From the NCBI RefSeq assembly GCF_000153045.1, contig NZ_CH724159.1, positions 475,259 through 539,258 of the forward strand: a stretch of DNA of 64,000 bases. The letters run 5' to 3'. This DNA comes from Synechococcus sp. WH 5701 (lineage in GTDB: Bacteria; Cyanobacteriota; Cyanobacteriia; PCC-6307; Cyanobiaceae). The translations under genes and the position numbers were made by a program. Positions 38,848 to 47,733 of this stretch are shown here, one piece after another (the first letter of the stretch is position 1; each line of letters begins with the position of its first letter). The notes under the pieces were generated by a model. That model was not told the origin of the DNA and did no database searches. It worked only from the letters and a program-made list of their open reading frames with translations.

Positions 38848-39759
38848 TCAGACGGAGCCGAAGGCCACCTGACAAGCGGCATTGAGCAGCTCCGCTTCGG
38901 CGGAGCTGCTCGGTTCGCGGCCATCCAGCAGGCCCCGGTTGCAATCAGCCGAGAGCTGGTAGGTGCTTCCATCGGCGGTCACGGCGAAGTTGACCCCTTG
39001 GGAGCCGGAGGGCTGAACCGAGCCGTAGAGCAACTGGTAATTGGTGTTGGGCACCACGATGTAGGTGGTGTTGCTGCTCACCGCGTTGTCGACAGCACTA
39101 TTGATGATGGCTGCCGTGGCCAGGGAGGCCACACCCCATGTTGCGGCTCTGGCCCCCCACCATCCCCAGGTGGGAGACGACCACCCGCCGTACCAACCGT
39201 GATTCCATGGCCGCGCCACGCCCCAGCCCGGGCGAGCCCAGCCGGCATTCACATTGACATTGTTGATGTTGACACGCCGATTCGCGTCCCAGTTCACGTT
39301 CCGGTTGACATTCCGATTGACATCGCGGTTGATATTCCGGTTGACGTTCCGGTTCACATCGCGATTGACGGATCTGTTGCCGTCGCGGTTGATGTTGCGG
39401 TTTCCGCTGGTATTGATGTTCCCACGGCCGATGTTGTTGCCGCCGGAGGGCCGTTGGATCGATGGCCGCGCCGAGGGGGACGACACCCTGTTGCTCCAGC
39501 CGCCGCTGGGACGGCTGTTGCCGCGGTTCAGGCTGGCACCACCGCCGCTGATGCCGGTGCGGGCACGGCTGCCACCACCACGGTTGCCGCCGCCACCGCC
39601 ACGACTTCCACCCCCTCCACGACCACCTCCACGGGCCACCAACTCAGGACTGATTGGTCCTTGGCTGCCACCAAGGGGTGTGTCCAGTGCCAGGGCTGCA
39701 CCTGTGGGGAAGGCAAGAACGCCAGTGAGCAAGAAGCTTAAACCCGCAAGTCCTTTCAT
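38848..39759 (-). CDS. exported Gly/Arg/Asn-rich repeat protein
   Basis: A 303-aa protein with a signal peptide ('GLSFLLTGVLAFPTGAALA'). It has a Gly/Arg-rich block (residues ~44-70), a Ser/Gly/Asn block, then a long run of 'N-h-N-R-D/N' units (about residues 110-165), then a Trp/Gly-rich segment ('WGVARPWNHGWYGGWSSPTW'), a membrane-like helix ('GVASLATAAIINSAVDNAV') and a C-terminal domain with 'TYIVVPNTNYQLLYGSVQPS'. The C-terminal layout resembles exported cyanobacterial proteins of unknown function. It may be surface-associated. Its start overlaps the end of the upstream secreted protein gene by 4 bp. Confidence 0.65.
   Translation of the reverse strand: MKGLAGLSFLLTGVLAFPTGAALALDTPLGGSQGPISPELVARGGGRGGGGSRGGGGGNRGGGSRARTGISGGGASLNRGNSRPSGGWSNRVSSPSARPSIQRPSGGNNIGRGNINTSGNRNINRDGNRSVNRDVNRNVNRNINRDVNRNVNRNVNWDANRRVNINNVNVNAGWARPGWGVARPWNHGWYGGWSSPTWGWWGARAATWGVASLATAAIINSAVDNAVSSNTTYIVVPNTNYQLLYGSVQPSGSQGVNFAVTADGSTYQLSADCNRGLLDGREPSSSAEAELLNAACQVAFGSV
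39255..39420. repeat. imperfect 12-bp tandem repeats coding Asn-Arg units
   Basis: Repeats of the type 'cggttgacattc' run through this part of the 38848-39759 gene, with drift mostly at third codon positions and Val/Ile or Asp/Asn swaps in the protein. Confidence 0.7.
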
Positions 39760-40262
39760 TTGCGCACCACATCGCAGCCGTCGTCGTAGCAGCTGGCATC
39801 GACACGTCCGTCGCTGCCGAAGTGGACCATCACATGGTTACGGTCTTTCATCAGGGCGGGGCGGTCCTGGACGACGCTGTTGAGATAATTGGGGTTGACG
39901 ACACACAGATCCTTACCGTTGAAGCAAACCGTGTTGGTGGAGAAGCGGGCTTCGGCTCGCTTCAGGCTTGTCCATGACTTGGAGTCATTCGACCAGAGAT
40001 CCATGCGTACGGGTTGATCACGCACCCGGACTGTCATCACTTCCCCGCCGATCTTGTGGCGGTAGAGGGTCGACTCGCCCTCATCGACCGCTTCAACAAT
40101 GCAGGCTTTGGCGGGCTCGCCCTTGAGGCTGCACTGGGTGGTGAGGGTGTAGAGAACCTCGCTTTTCCCCTCGCCGGCGCTCAGGATCACCGTGGTGGTG
40201 ACCGCCGCCATGGCGAGCCCGCCGCGCAACAGGCCGCGCAGCAGATGGTGACGTAATGACAT
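39756..40262 (-). CDS. exported hypothetical protein
   Basis: 168 aa with a twin-Arg-free signal ('LLRGGLAMAAVTTTVILSAG'). The mature part has 'LYTLTTQCSLKGEPAKACIV', 'FSTNTVCFNGKDLCVVNPNY' and 'DGRVDASCYDDGCDVVRK', with six Cys in three close groups, so disulphides are likely. Stop overlaps the start of the Asn-Arg repeat protein by 4 bp (ATGA), so the two probably form an operon and may act together outside the cell. Confidence 0.6.
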   Translation of the reverse strand: MSLRHHLLRGLLRGGLAMAAVTTTVILSAGEGKSEVLYTLTTQCSLKGEPAKACIVEAVDEGESTLYRHKIGGEVMTVRVRDQPVRMDLWSNDSKSWTSLKRAEARFSTNTVCFNGKDLCVVNPNYLNSVVQDRPALMKDRNHVMVHFGSDGRVDASCYDDGCDVVRK

Positions 40263-40401
40263 GGAGCTGGAGTGCCTTCTTTCTTCAACCTACCAGCGGG
40301 TTTCCCAGCGAGCCCCAAGGAATTCACACTCTTCTTCATAAGCTAATGCCAAAGGCAACTTGTGCCATTGGAAAGTGATGCCCTCCATCGATCATCGGCA
40401 T

Positions 40402-40563
40402 TCAGTTCAGGGGAGACCTGTTTGCTCCGCGGCTCGCCACCAGGTAACCGCTGAGGGCCAGCAACAGCACCTTCACCAGCTCCTCCTTGACCTGATCCAG
40501 GTCGCGGATGTCCAGCAGGGCGATGCCGATCAGGTCGAGGTCGATCCCGGAGACGACTCCCCC
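40402..40563 (-). pseudogene. remnant of a UPF0114 (YqhA-like) membrane protein
   Basis: The frame reads 'GVVSGIDLDLIGIALLDIRD' followed by 'LDQVKEELVKVLLLALSGYL'. This looks like two separated pieces of a UPF0114 membrane protein joined by deletion: the 'D-x-x-L-I-G-I-A-L-L' helix and the 'DLDxxKEKLVKVLL' helix. The rest of the protein is missing. The call is tentative. Confidence 0.35.
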
Positions 40564-40660
40564 CCAGCAGGTGCCCACGGCGGGATGGCAACGGTCAGGA
40601 GCAGAACCTGCGGGGAACATCTGCCTTGGTCTGTACTGCCAGTCCCCCTACGATTCGGCC

Positions 40661-40816
40661 ATGCCCAAATCTCAGCCCATCCCCGAGCTCAGCCATCTCC
40701 CTCAGGACTCCAGCCAACTGGGCAGCACACGGCCCAGCCGCCGCGAGGAGCCCGGGGCGTCGGGTCAACGCAAGCGCTATCTCGCCTCCCTGGAGGCGAC
40801 TGATCAAGCGAGCTGA
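40661..40816 (+). CDS. small hypothetical protein
   Basis: 51 aa from ATG 40661, polar and Pro/Ser/Arg-rich ('MPKSQPIPELSHLPQDSSQ'). It has no hydrophobic segment or known motif. Codon use is compatible with a real gene, but a short length makes this uncertain. Confidence 0.35.
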   Translation: MPKSQPIPELSHLPQDSSQLGSTRPSRREEPGASGQRKRYLASLEATDQAS

Positions 40817-40836
40817 GGGAGATCAGGCCCGGCTCG

Positions 40837-40998
40837 TCAGCCTCCCGGCAGCGGTGAGCTGAAGAAACCAAGCGAATTCAGCCATAACCCCAGTAGCAGC
40901 AGTGGCAGAAACACCGCACCGGCGATCTGAAGTTTCACGGTGGTGGCGGACCGTTCCTTGGGGGCCATGGCAGCGGCGAAGCCGTGGTGAGCAGCCAT
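40837..40998 (-). CDS. small single-helix membrane protein
   Basis: 53 aa from ATG 40998: a polar start ('MAAHHGFAAAMAPKERSATT'), then one membrane helix ('LQIAGAVFLPLLLLGLWLNSLGFF'). It is divergent from the sugar kinase at 41022. The frame could begin at 41028, adding ten residues. It has a layout common for small cyanobacterial membrane proteins. Function is unknown. Confidence 0.45.
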   Translation of the reverse strand: MAAHHGFAAAMAPKERSATTVKLQIAGAVFLPLLLLGLWLNSLGFFSSPLPGG

Positions 40999-41021
40999 CC
41001 TGGAGCACCCGCTGAGCCTGG

Positions 41022-41957
41022 ATGTCACTTGCCGCCCCAGCCGAGCAGCCGGGCCTGCCGCCCTTGCCGCCGCTGCCGTCGCTGCGTCTGGCGGTCGTCG
41101 GCCACGTGGAGTGGGTCAGCTTTGTGGTGGTGGAGCACCTGCCGTCGGCCGGTCAGATCCAGCACGCGCTCGAAACACTGGAGCAACCTGCCGGTGGCGG
41201 TGCTGTGGTGGCCGCCCAGTTCGCCAGGCTCACGAACCAACCGGTGGCCTTCTTCACGGCCCTGGGCCGCGATGCCCTTGGCGAGCGGGCTGCCGCTGAG
41301 CTGCGGGCCATGGGACTGGAGCTGCATGTGGCCTGGCGCGAGGCCCCAACCCGCCGGGCGATCACCTTTGTGGAGGCCAGCGGGGAGCGCACCATCACCG
41401 TGATCGGCGAGCGGCTCGCGCCCGCCGCCAGCGATCCCCTGCCCTGGGCGGAGCTGGCTGCCTGCGACGGTGTGTTCGTGACCGCCGCCGATCCGGCCGC
41501 CCTGCGGCTGGCACGCCGGGCGCGGCTGCTGGCGGCCACCCCCCGGGTGCGCCTGCCGGTGCTGCAGGCGGCTGCCGTGGAGCTCGACGCGCTGATCGGC
41601 AGTGCCCGGGATCCCGGCGAGCGCTATAGCGCCGGCGATCTCTGCCCCGCTCCTCACCTTTATGTAGGCACCGAAGCCGAGCAAGGGGGCTTCACCGTGC
41701 CTGGAGGTCGCTTCAGCGCGATCGAGCGTAGCCATCCCCCGGTGAATGCCTATGGTGCCGGCGACAGTTTTGCCGCGGGGCTCACGGCGGGGCTGGCAGC
41801 TGGCTGGGAGCGCTCAAGCGCCCTGGCGCTGGCCTGCCGCTGCGGAGCCGCCGCCCTCGATGGCCGCGGGGCCTATGCCTCCCAGTGGCGCGCGCCCCTC
41901 ACTGGATCACCACCAGATCGTGGGTGCCGCTCTGCTCCAGCAGCGCCGCAAGGCTGA
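41022..41957 (+). CDS. PfkB-family carbohydrate kinase
   Basis: The 311-aa protein has the ribokinase-fold layout: 'LAVVGHVEWVSFVVVEHLPS' at the start, 'GGAVVAAQFARLTNQPVAFF' and 'ALGRDALGERAAAELRAMGL', and the C-terminal PfkB signature 'VNAYGAGDSFAAGLTAGLAA' with the catalytic Asp in G-A-G-D. The substrate could be a sugar or a nucleoside; the sequence does not settle it. Its 3' end overlaps the convergent L,D-transpeptidase gene by 59 bp. Confidence 0.85.
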   Translation: MSLAAPAEQPGLPPLPPLPSLRLAVVGHVEWVSFVVVEHLPSAGQIQHALETLEQPAGGGAVVAAQFARLTNQPVAFFTALGRDALGERAAAELRAMGLELHVAWREAPTRRAITFVEASGERTITVIGERLAPAASDPLPWAELAACDGVFVTAADPAALRLARRARLLAATPRVRLPVLQAAAVELDALIGSARDPGERYSAGDLCPAPHLYVGTEAEQGGFTVPGGRFSAIERSHPPVNAYGAGDSFAAGLTAGLAAGWERSSALALACRCGAAALDGRGAYASQWRAPLTGSPPDRGCRSAPAAPQG

Positions 41958-42459
41958 GCAGGTCGCTGCCGCGGATCAGGCCGATGCAGCCATCGGTGCC
42001 ACTTTCGGGGCCCATGCCGGCACTGGGATCGTGATGGATGCCCAGGGCGCGGCGCGCCGTGGGGAACTGGGGCTCCAGCCCGATCCAGAGCACCCGCCCC
42101 AGTTCCACCGGATCTTCCGGTCTGATCTCACTGACCTCGGTGAGCCGGTAACGCCCCGCCGGCAGGGGTGCCTGGCTGCCCAGTCGGTGACGGTCGGCCT
42201 GCTGACGCGAGGCCCGACCCACCACGGCCTCGAAGCTGTAGGTCTTCTGGCCGGGAACCGTCAGCTGCAGCTGCCAGACGGGATCTCCGGTGGCGGGCAG
42301 GGTGCGTGAGCTGCGCCTGAGGCTCAGGACGCTGCCGGTCTGGGCGATGGCGCCCTCCACGGCCATCAACGTGATCGCCGCGGCGAAGGTACGGGCACAA
42401 GCCCGGGCCAAGGGCCCTGGGTGCCAAAGGCCTGTTTCAGCTCTGATTCGCCTCCCCAT
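41899..42459 (-). CDS. L,D-transpeptidase (YkuD fold), exported
   Basis: These enzymes cross-link or modify peptidoglycan with a catalytic Cys. The 186-aa protein has a signal peptide region ('TFAAAITLMAVEGAIAQTGS'), 'VWQLQLTVPGQKTYSFEAVV', 'APLPAGRYRLTEVSEI' and the active site 'LGIHHDPSAGMGPESGTDGC', followed by Ile-Gly-Leu. The His and Cys match the H-x(n)-S/T-x-G-C pattern. It overlaps the pfkB 3' end on the other strand. Confidence 0.8.
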   Translation of the reverse strand: MGRRIRAETGLWHPGPLARACARTFAAAITLMAVEGAIAQTGSVLSLRRSSRTLPATGDPVWQLQLTVPGQKTYSFEAVVGRASRQQADRHRLGSQAPLPAGRYRLTEVSEIRPEDPVELGRVLWIGLEPQFPTARRALGIHHDPSAGMGPESGTDGCIGLIRGSDLLSLAALLEQSGTHDLVVIQ

Positions 42460-42603
42460 CGTTCCCTTGCAGGGGGCTGGTCATAGCGGGCTTGCCAGCT
42501 CCTGCAATGGGGCCTGGACCGGAACTGACCCCAGGCCCTGCGCAGGCCGATGGAGATCTCGGCCAGGCTGGGTTCCGCCTGAGCCCCCACACGACACCAA
42601 CGC

Positions 42604-43143
42604 ATGGACCCGACACTCGCTGGCACTCCTGACGCGGCCGATCTGCTGAGGATGGAGGCGATCAGTCGCAGACAGGGAGGTGCCGTTGAGGCCGCCCAGC
42701 TGATCGGCAGCTGGCGCCTGCAGCGCACCTGGCCGAGGGGATCCCAGCGGCCGGCGGATCTGGCCAGCGGGCTCCTGCGGGCCTTCGGGGCAAGGCTGGT
42801 GATCGAAGCCCCCGGCCCCGGCGAGGAGCTGGCGATCCGCAACAGCGTTCAGCTGGGGGGCGTTGAGCTCACCTTTGCCGGCCAGGCTCGGCTGGAGGGC
42901 AAGCGGCCCCTGCTGCTGTTCCGCTTCGAGCGTCTGCGTCTGGCGCTGGGCCCCTGGCGGGCCCTCGATCGTGCTCTGCCCCAGCAGCTTCCATTTGATC
43001 AGCAACGGGCCTCTGGGCTGCCCTTCTTCGCCCTGATCGGCGGCGGTGTGAACCAGGGCTGGTTGGCGGCCCGGGGCCGTGGTGGCGGTCTGGCGCTCTG
43101 GACCCTCGATCCGGCTGATGACAGGGCCCATGCGTCTGCCTAA
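42604..43143 (+). CDS. conserved cyanobacterial hypothetical protein
   Basis: 179 aa from ATG 42604, with 'AQLIGSWRLQRTWPRGSQRP', 'LLRAFGARLVIEAPGPGEEL', 'VQLGGVELTFAGQARLEGKR' and 'LPFFALIGGGVNQGWLAARG'. The alternating beta pattern resembles a small lipocalin/fibrillin-like barrel, but I cannot assign it firmly. No signal peptide or membrane helix. It is followed by a small frame that may belong to the same transcript. Confidence 0.55.
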   Translation: MDPTLAGTPDAADLLRMEAISRRQGGAVEAAQLIGSWRLQRTWPRGSQRPADLASGLLRAFGARLVIEAPGPGEELAIRNSVQLGGVELTFAGQARLEGKRPLLLFRFERLRLALGPWRALDRALPQQLPFDQQRASGLPFFALIGGGVNQGWLAARGRGGGLALWTLDPADDRAHASA

Positions 43144-43208
43144 ATTCGAATCAGAGCCCGGCCTCCTCGACCCTGAAACCCTTCCTGCAGGTTCTGTTCC
43201 TCACCTGG

Positions 43209-43328
43209 GTGCTGTTCCGTTGCCTCGACTGGTACGGCCGCTGGCGTGCCGTTCTGGCGAGAGACCGGCTCTCCAGTGAATTCGCCAGGGAACTGCGGCG
43301 TCGAGGGCTGATCAGCACCTTGCGCTGA
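43209..43328 (+). CDS. small hypothetical protein, start uncertain
   Basis: From GTG 43209 there are 39 aa: 'MLFRCLDWYGRWRAVLARDR', then 'LSSEFARELRRRGLISTLR'. The same frame is open and protein-like further upstream ('TLKPFLQVLFLTWVLFRCLD') back to a stop near 43117, but it has no standard start codon there. The Trp/Arg/Leu pattern looks like a real membrane-associated small protein. Confidence 0.4.
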   Translation: MLFRCLDWYGRWRAVLARDRLSSEFARELRRRGLISTLR

Positions 43329-43428
43329 GGCCACGCCCGGCGCGGCGATCACTATCGGCAAAGCTCTGTCACAAGTGCTGGCGTTCAGAGGCAAGGCCCG
43401 TCAGCAGCGGCCACGCTGGAGGGAGCTG

Positions 43429-43620
43429 ATGGACCCCCTCATGCATACCCACGATCTTGAAAACCACGACAATCTCTATGCCCAGGAAATGCCGATCCAG
43501 GGCAGCGAACCTGTGATGGAAGCCCGCAGCCATGTCTCCTGGGCCGTCATCGCCATGGTGGTGATGGTGGCTGTCCTGGCTGGAGTGGCCGCCATGGGTC
43601 ATGGTGGGTCGCTGGGCTGA
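43429..43620 (+). CDS. small membrane protein, His/Met-rich
   Basis: 63 aa from ATG 43429, which has a strong ribosome site (ggaggg) about 7 bp upstream; this decides against the upstream TTG-type starts at 43375. It has an acidic/His N-terminus ('MDPLMHTHDLENHDNLYAQE') and one membrane helix ('SWAVIAMVVMVAVLAGVAAM'). It ends 2 bp before the MAPEG frame begins, so co-transcription is likely. Function unknown. Confidence 0.55.
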   Translation: MDPLMHTHDLENHDNLYAQEMPIQGSEPVMEARSHVSWAVIAMVVMVAVLAGVAAMGHGGSLG

Positions 43621-43631
43621 ATTTGAGCTCC

Positions 43632-44024
43632 ATGACCATTGCCCCCCTTCCCGGGCTCATCACCCTGCTGGCCGTGATCACCTTTCAGGCCACTGCCATG
43701 CAGGTGGGCCGTGCGCGGCTGCGCGATGGGGTGAAGCCGCCGCTGATGACCGGACCGCCGGCCTTTGAGCGGGCCGTGCGGGTGCAGCAGAACACCCTGG
43801 AGCAGCTGGTGGTGTTCCTGCCGGCTTTCTGGTTGGCGGTCCTGGTCTCCAACGCCACTGCGGCCTCGGTGCTGGGGGCGATCTGGGTGCTGGGTCGTGT
43901 GCTCTATGCCGTGGGCTATCTGCGGGCTCCGGAGCAGCGGGGGGCGGGATTCGCCATCAGCTTCCTCGCTTCGACAGTGCTGCTGGTGATGGCCCTGGTG
44001 GGCTGCGTGATGCGCCTGCTCTGA
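43632..44024 (+). CDS. MAPEG-family membrane protein
   Basis: About 130 aa with four hydrophobic segments. The family pattern is visible in 'ATAMQVGRARLRDGVKPPLM', 'FERAVRVQQNTLEQLVVFLP' (E-R-x-x-R-x-x-x-N-x-x-E) and 'LGRVLYAVGYLRAPEQRGAG' (R-x-x-Y). MAPEG proteins include glutathione transferases and peroxidases of membranes. The TTG at 43623 would add three residues. Confidence 0.85.
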   Translation: MTIAPLPGLITLLAVITFQATAMQVGRARLRDGVKPPLMTGPPAFERAVRVQQNTLEQLVVFLPAFWLAVLVSNATAASVLGAIWVLGRVLYAVGYLRAPEQRGAGFAISFLASTVLLVMALVGCVMRLL

Positions 44025-44058
44025 GCCCCTGGCCTACGCTCCGCTGCCAGGTTGCTGA

Positions 44059-45756
44059 ATCCTCCTGGCCCGTCCAACGTCTTCCCTGAGCACCCGCCTG
44101 CGGGGCCGCGATCTTCTCGCCGATCCCTGCCTGAACAAGGGGACGGCCTTCAGCCGCCAGGAACGCCGGGCGTTCGGGCTCGAAGGCCTGCTGCCCCACG
44201 CCGTGGAGAGCCTGGAGACCCAGGTGGAGAGGCACTGGCAGGCCTTCCTCAGCCTGAGGAACGACCTGGAGAGGTTCCGCTTCGCGGTGGCCCTGCGCCA
44301 GGCGAATCTCACCCTCTTCCATCGCTTCCTGGCGGATCACATCGAGGCGGTGATGCCGATCGTGTACACCCCCACCGTGGGGGCGGCGATCCAGCGCTTC
44401 AGCCTCGATTACCGCACGCCCTCCGGCGGTGTGTTTCTGGCGGCGCCCGATCTAGAGCGGATCGAGTCGGTCTTGAGCCAGGCGGCGACCGGGCCGGTGG
44501 ATCTGATTCTGATCACTGATTCGCAGGGAATTCTCGGCATCGGCGATCAGGGCATCGGCGGCATCGAGATCTGCCTGGGCAAGCTGGCGGTGTACACGCT
44601 CTGCGCCGGGCTGGATCCCGCCCGGGTGCTGCCCCTGGTGCTGGATGTGGGCACCGATCGTGTCGAGCTGCTGGAGAACCCCCTGTATCCCGGCTGGCGC
44701 CACCCGCGCCTGGATGGTCTCGACTACGACCGCTTCCTGGCCCGCAGCGTGGAGGCCCTGCAGCGCCAGTTCCCTGGTGCGCTGCTGCACTGGGAAGACT
44801 TCGGCACCGGCCATGCCCACCAGCTGCTGGAGCGGTACCGACTGCAATTGCCCAGCTTCAACGACGACATCCAGGGCACCCGCGGGGTGGCCTGCGCGGT
44901 GGTGAAAGCGGCCTCCCACGGCGCCGGCCTGCCTCTGGAGGACCACCGCATCGTGGTGTTCGGGGCTGGCACGGCCGGTTGTGGCATCGCCGAGGGGCTG
45001 GTGCGCCTGCTCACCAGGGCAGGATTGAGTGAGCCGGAGGCGCGCCGCCGCATCTGGGCGATCGACCGGGAGGGTCTGGTGCTGGCTGATCAGCCCGGCC
45101 TTTCCCCCATGGCCCTGGCGCTGGCCAGGGATCCCTCCGAGCGTTCGCTGTTCGAGCACGACACGCAGGGCCGGATCGGCCTGCTGGAGGTGGTGCGCGC
45201 GATTCAACCCACCGTGCTGATCGGCACCTCCACCGTGACCGGGGCCTTCAGCCGCGAGGTGGTGGACACGATGGCGGCGGCTGTGGAGCGGCCAATCATC
45301 CTGCCCCTCTCCAATCCCACACGCCTGGCGGAAGCGACCCCCGCTGATCTCTACGCCTGGACAGGAGGACGGGCCCTCGTGGCCAGTGGCAGCCCGTTCG
45401 AGCCGGTGAGCTGGCAGGGCAGCCTGCGCCGGATCGGGCAGTGCAACAACTGTTTCCTTTTCCCCGGCCTGGGCTTCGCCAGCGTGGCGGTGGGCGCCAC
45501 CCAGGTGAGTGAGGGAATGATCGATGCCGGGCTCGACGCCCTGGCCGACCGCATTCCGGCCTTCCGGGATCCGGAAGCCCCCTTGATGCCCGAACTCACC
45601 CAGGTGCAGGCGGTGTCGCGGGCCGTGGCGGAAGCCGTGGCACTGGCGGCGGTGCACGAAGGCCTCGCCAGCCGAGCCGCCAGCGCCGAGGAGGCGATCG
45701 AGCGGCTCGATCAGGCCACCTGGACGGCGGCCTACCGGGAGCTGGAGGCGATCTGA
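44059..45756 (+). CDS. NAD-type malic enzyme, start codon non-standard
   Basis: Malic enzyme converts malate to pyruvate, CO2 and NAD(P)H. Motifs include 'VMPIVYTPTVGAAIQRFSLD', 'LILITDSQGILGIGDQGIGG', 'LLHWEDFGTGHAHQLLERY', 'PSFNDDIQGTRGVACAVVKA', 'IVVFGAGTAGCGIAEGLV' (nucleotide site) and 'ILPLSNPTRLAEATPADLY'. The first ordinary start is GTG 44203, but the same frame upstream encodes the conserved 'GRDLLADPCLNKGTAFSRQE' region from about 44100 and stays open from 44059. No ATG, GTG or TTG lies between 44059 and 44202, so a rare start (ATC, CTG or ACG) or a sequence error is implied. The enzyme body is intact. Confidence 0.85.
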   Translation: MLLARPTSSLSTRLRGRDLLADPCLNKGTAFSRQERRAFGLEGLLPHAVESLETQVERHWQAFLSLRNDLERFRFAVALRQANLTLFHRFLADHIEAVMPIVYTPTVGAAIQRFSLDYRTPSGGVFLAAPDLERIESVLSQAATGPVDLILITDSQGILGIGDQGIGGIEICLGKLAVYTLCAGLDPARVLPLVLDVGTDRVELLENPLYPGWRHPRLDGLDYDRFLARSVEALQRQFPGALLHWEDFGTGHAHQLLERYRLQLPSFNDDIQGTRGVACAVVKAASHGAGLPLEDHRIVVFGAGTAGCGIAEGLVRLLTRAGLSEPEARRRIWAIDREGLVLADQPGLSPMALALARDPSERSLFEHDTQGRIGLLEVVRAIQPTVLIGTSTVTGAFSREVVDTMAAAVERPIILPLSNPTRLAEATPADLYAWTGGRALVASGSPFEPVSWQGSLRRIGQCNNCFLFPGLGFASVAVGATQVSEGMIDAGLDALADRIPAFRDPEAPLMPELTQVQAVSRAVAEAVALAAVHEGLASRAASAEEAIERLDQATWTAAYRELEAI

Positions 45757-45786
45757 AGGCCTGGGGGCCGTGCCTCCGCGCCGGCT

Positions 45787-46068
45787 TCAGAGGTCGTCTT
45801 CGACGTTGGGCTTGATCGTGCAGTCGGCGAGTGGGTAGCTGACGCAAAGCAGGGCGAAGCCTTCGCCGATCTGATCGTCGTCGAGGAAGCTCTGATCCGA
45901 CTGGTCAACGCTGCCGGAGAGGATCTTGCCGGCGCAGGTGCTGCAGGCCCCGGCGCGGCAGGAGTAGGGCAGGTCGATGCCCTGCTCCTCGGCGGCATCA
46001 AGGATGTACTGGTCGTCAGGGCAACTGAACGACTTGCCGTCTTCCAGGGTGATCGTGAAGGAGGCCAT
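45787..46068 (-). CDS. petF: plant-type [2Fe-2S] ferredoxin
   Basis: From ATG 46068 there are 93 aa, the usual size of photosynthetic ferredoxin, which carries electrons from photosystem I. '[20 protein letters not shown]' is followed by '[20 protein letters not shown]' with the C-x4-C-x2-C cluster motif, '[14 protein letters not shown]' and the fourth Cys in '[16 protein letters not shown]'. The longer frame to 46203 has no family support. It is convergent with malic enzyme and divergent from the pnt operon, an arrangement of NAD(P)H- and electron-linked genes. Confidence 0.93.
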   Translation of the reverse strand: MASFTITLEDGKSFSCPDDQYILDAAEEQGIDLPYSCRAGACSTCAGKILSGSVDQSDQSFLDDDQIGEGFALLCVSYPLADCTIKPNVEDDL

Positions 46069-46276
46069 GGCTGGGAACAGCTCAGAGTTGCCCACACTTG
46101 CTAGGCAACGCATGACCGCTTTGGGGTAGCCCTCGTGACAGTGGGCCGCCATCGCCGCGGCAGACAGGGCGGAACCAGTGCCTGTGTGGTGGCTTGAACA
46201 CAACGTTCACTGCTGACTTGCGTCCCTCCAGCGCCCTGACCATCAATAGAGAGAGTGAGAGCCGCTGGAGTCGTCT

Positions 46277-47436
<1,160 letters not shown>

Positions 47437-47440
<4 letters not shown>

Positions 47441-47733
47441 GCAGTCATCTCAGTGGCACCGCCGCCCTCTGGGTGCTCGTGCTCGGCAGCCTGCTGGGGC
47501 TGGAACTGATCGGCAAGGTGCCTCCCACCCTGCACACCCCGTTGATGTCAGGAGCCAATGCCATCAGCGGCATCACCTTGCTGGCGGCCCTGGCCCTGAT
47601 CGGTCAGGCCCCGACCCCAGCCCTGAAGCTGATCGGTGCCGTCGCCCTGGGGTTTGCCCTCTTCAACGTGGTGGGTGGATTTCTCGTGACGGATCGGATG
47701 CTGGCGATGTTCCGCCGCAGGGAGGCGAACTGA
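47437..47733 (+). CDS. pntAB: NAD(P) transhydrogenase subunit alpha part 2 (membrane)
   Basis: 98 aa with three to four membrane helices: 'ALWVLVLGSLLGLELIGKVP', 'PTLHTPLMSGANAISGITLL' and 'GAVALGFALFNVVGGFLVTD'. The 'H-T-P-L-M-S-x-x-N-A-I-S-G' motif is typical of domain II of the alpha chain. ATG 47437 overlaps the pntAA stop, and its TGA overlaps pntB as TGATG. The three products form the proton pump that balances NADH and NADPH. Confidence 0.93.
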
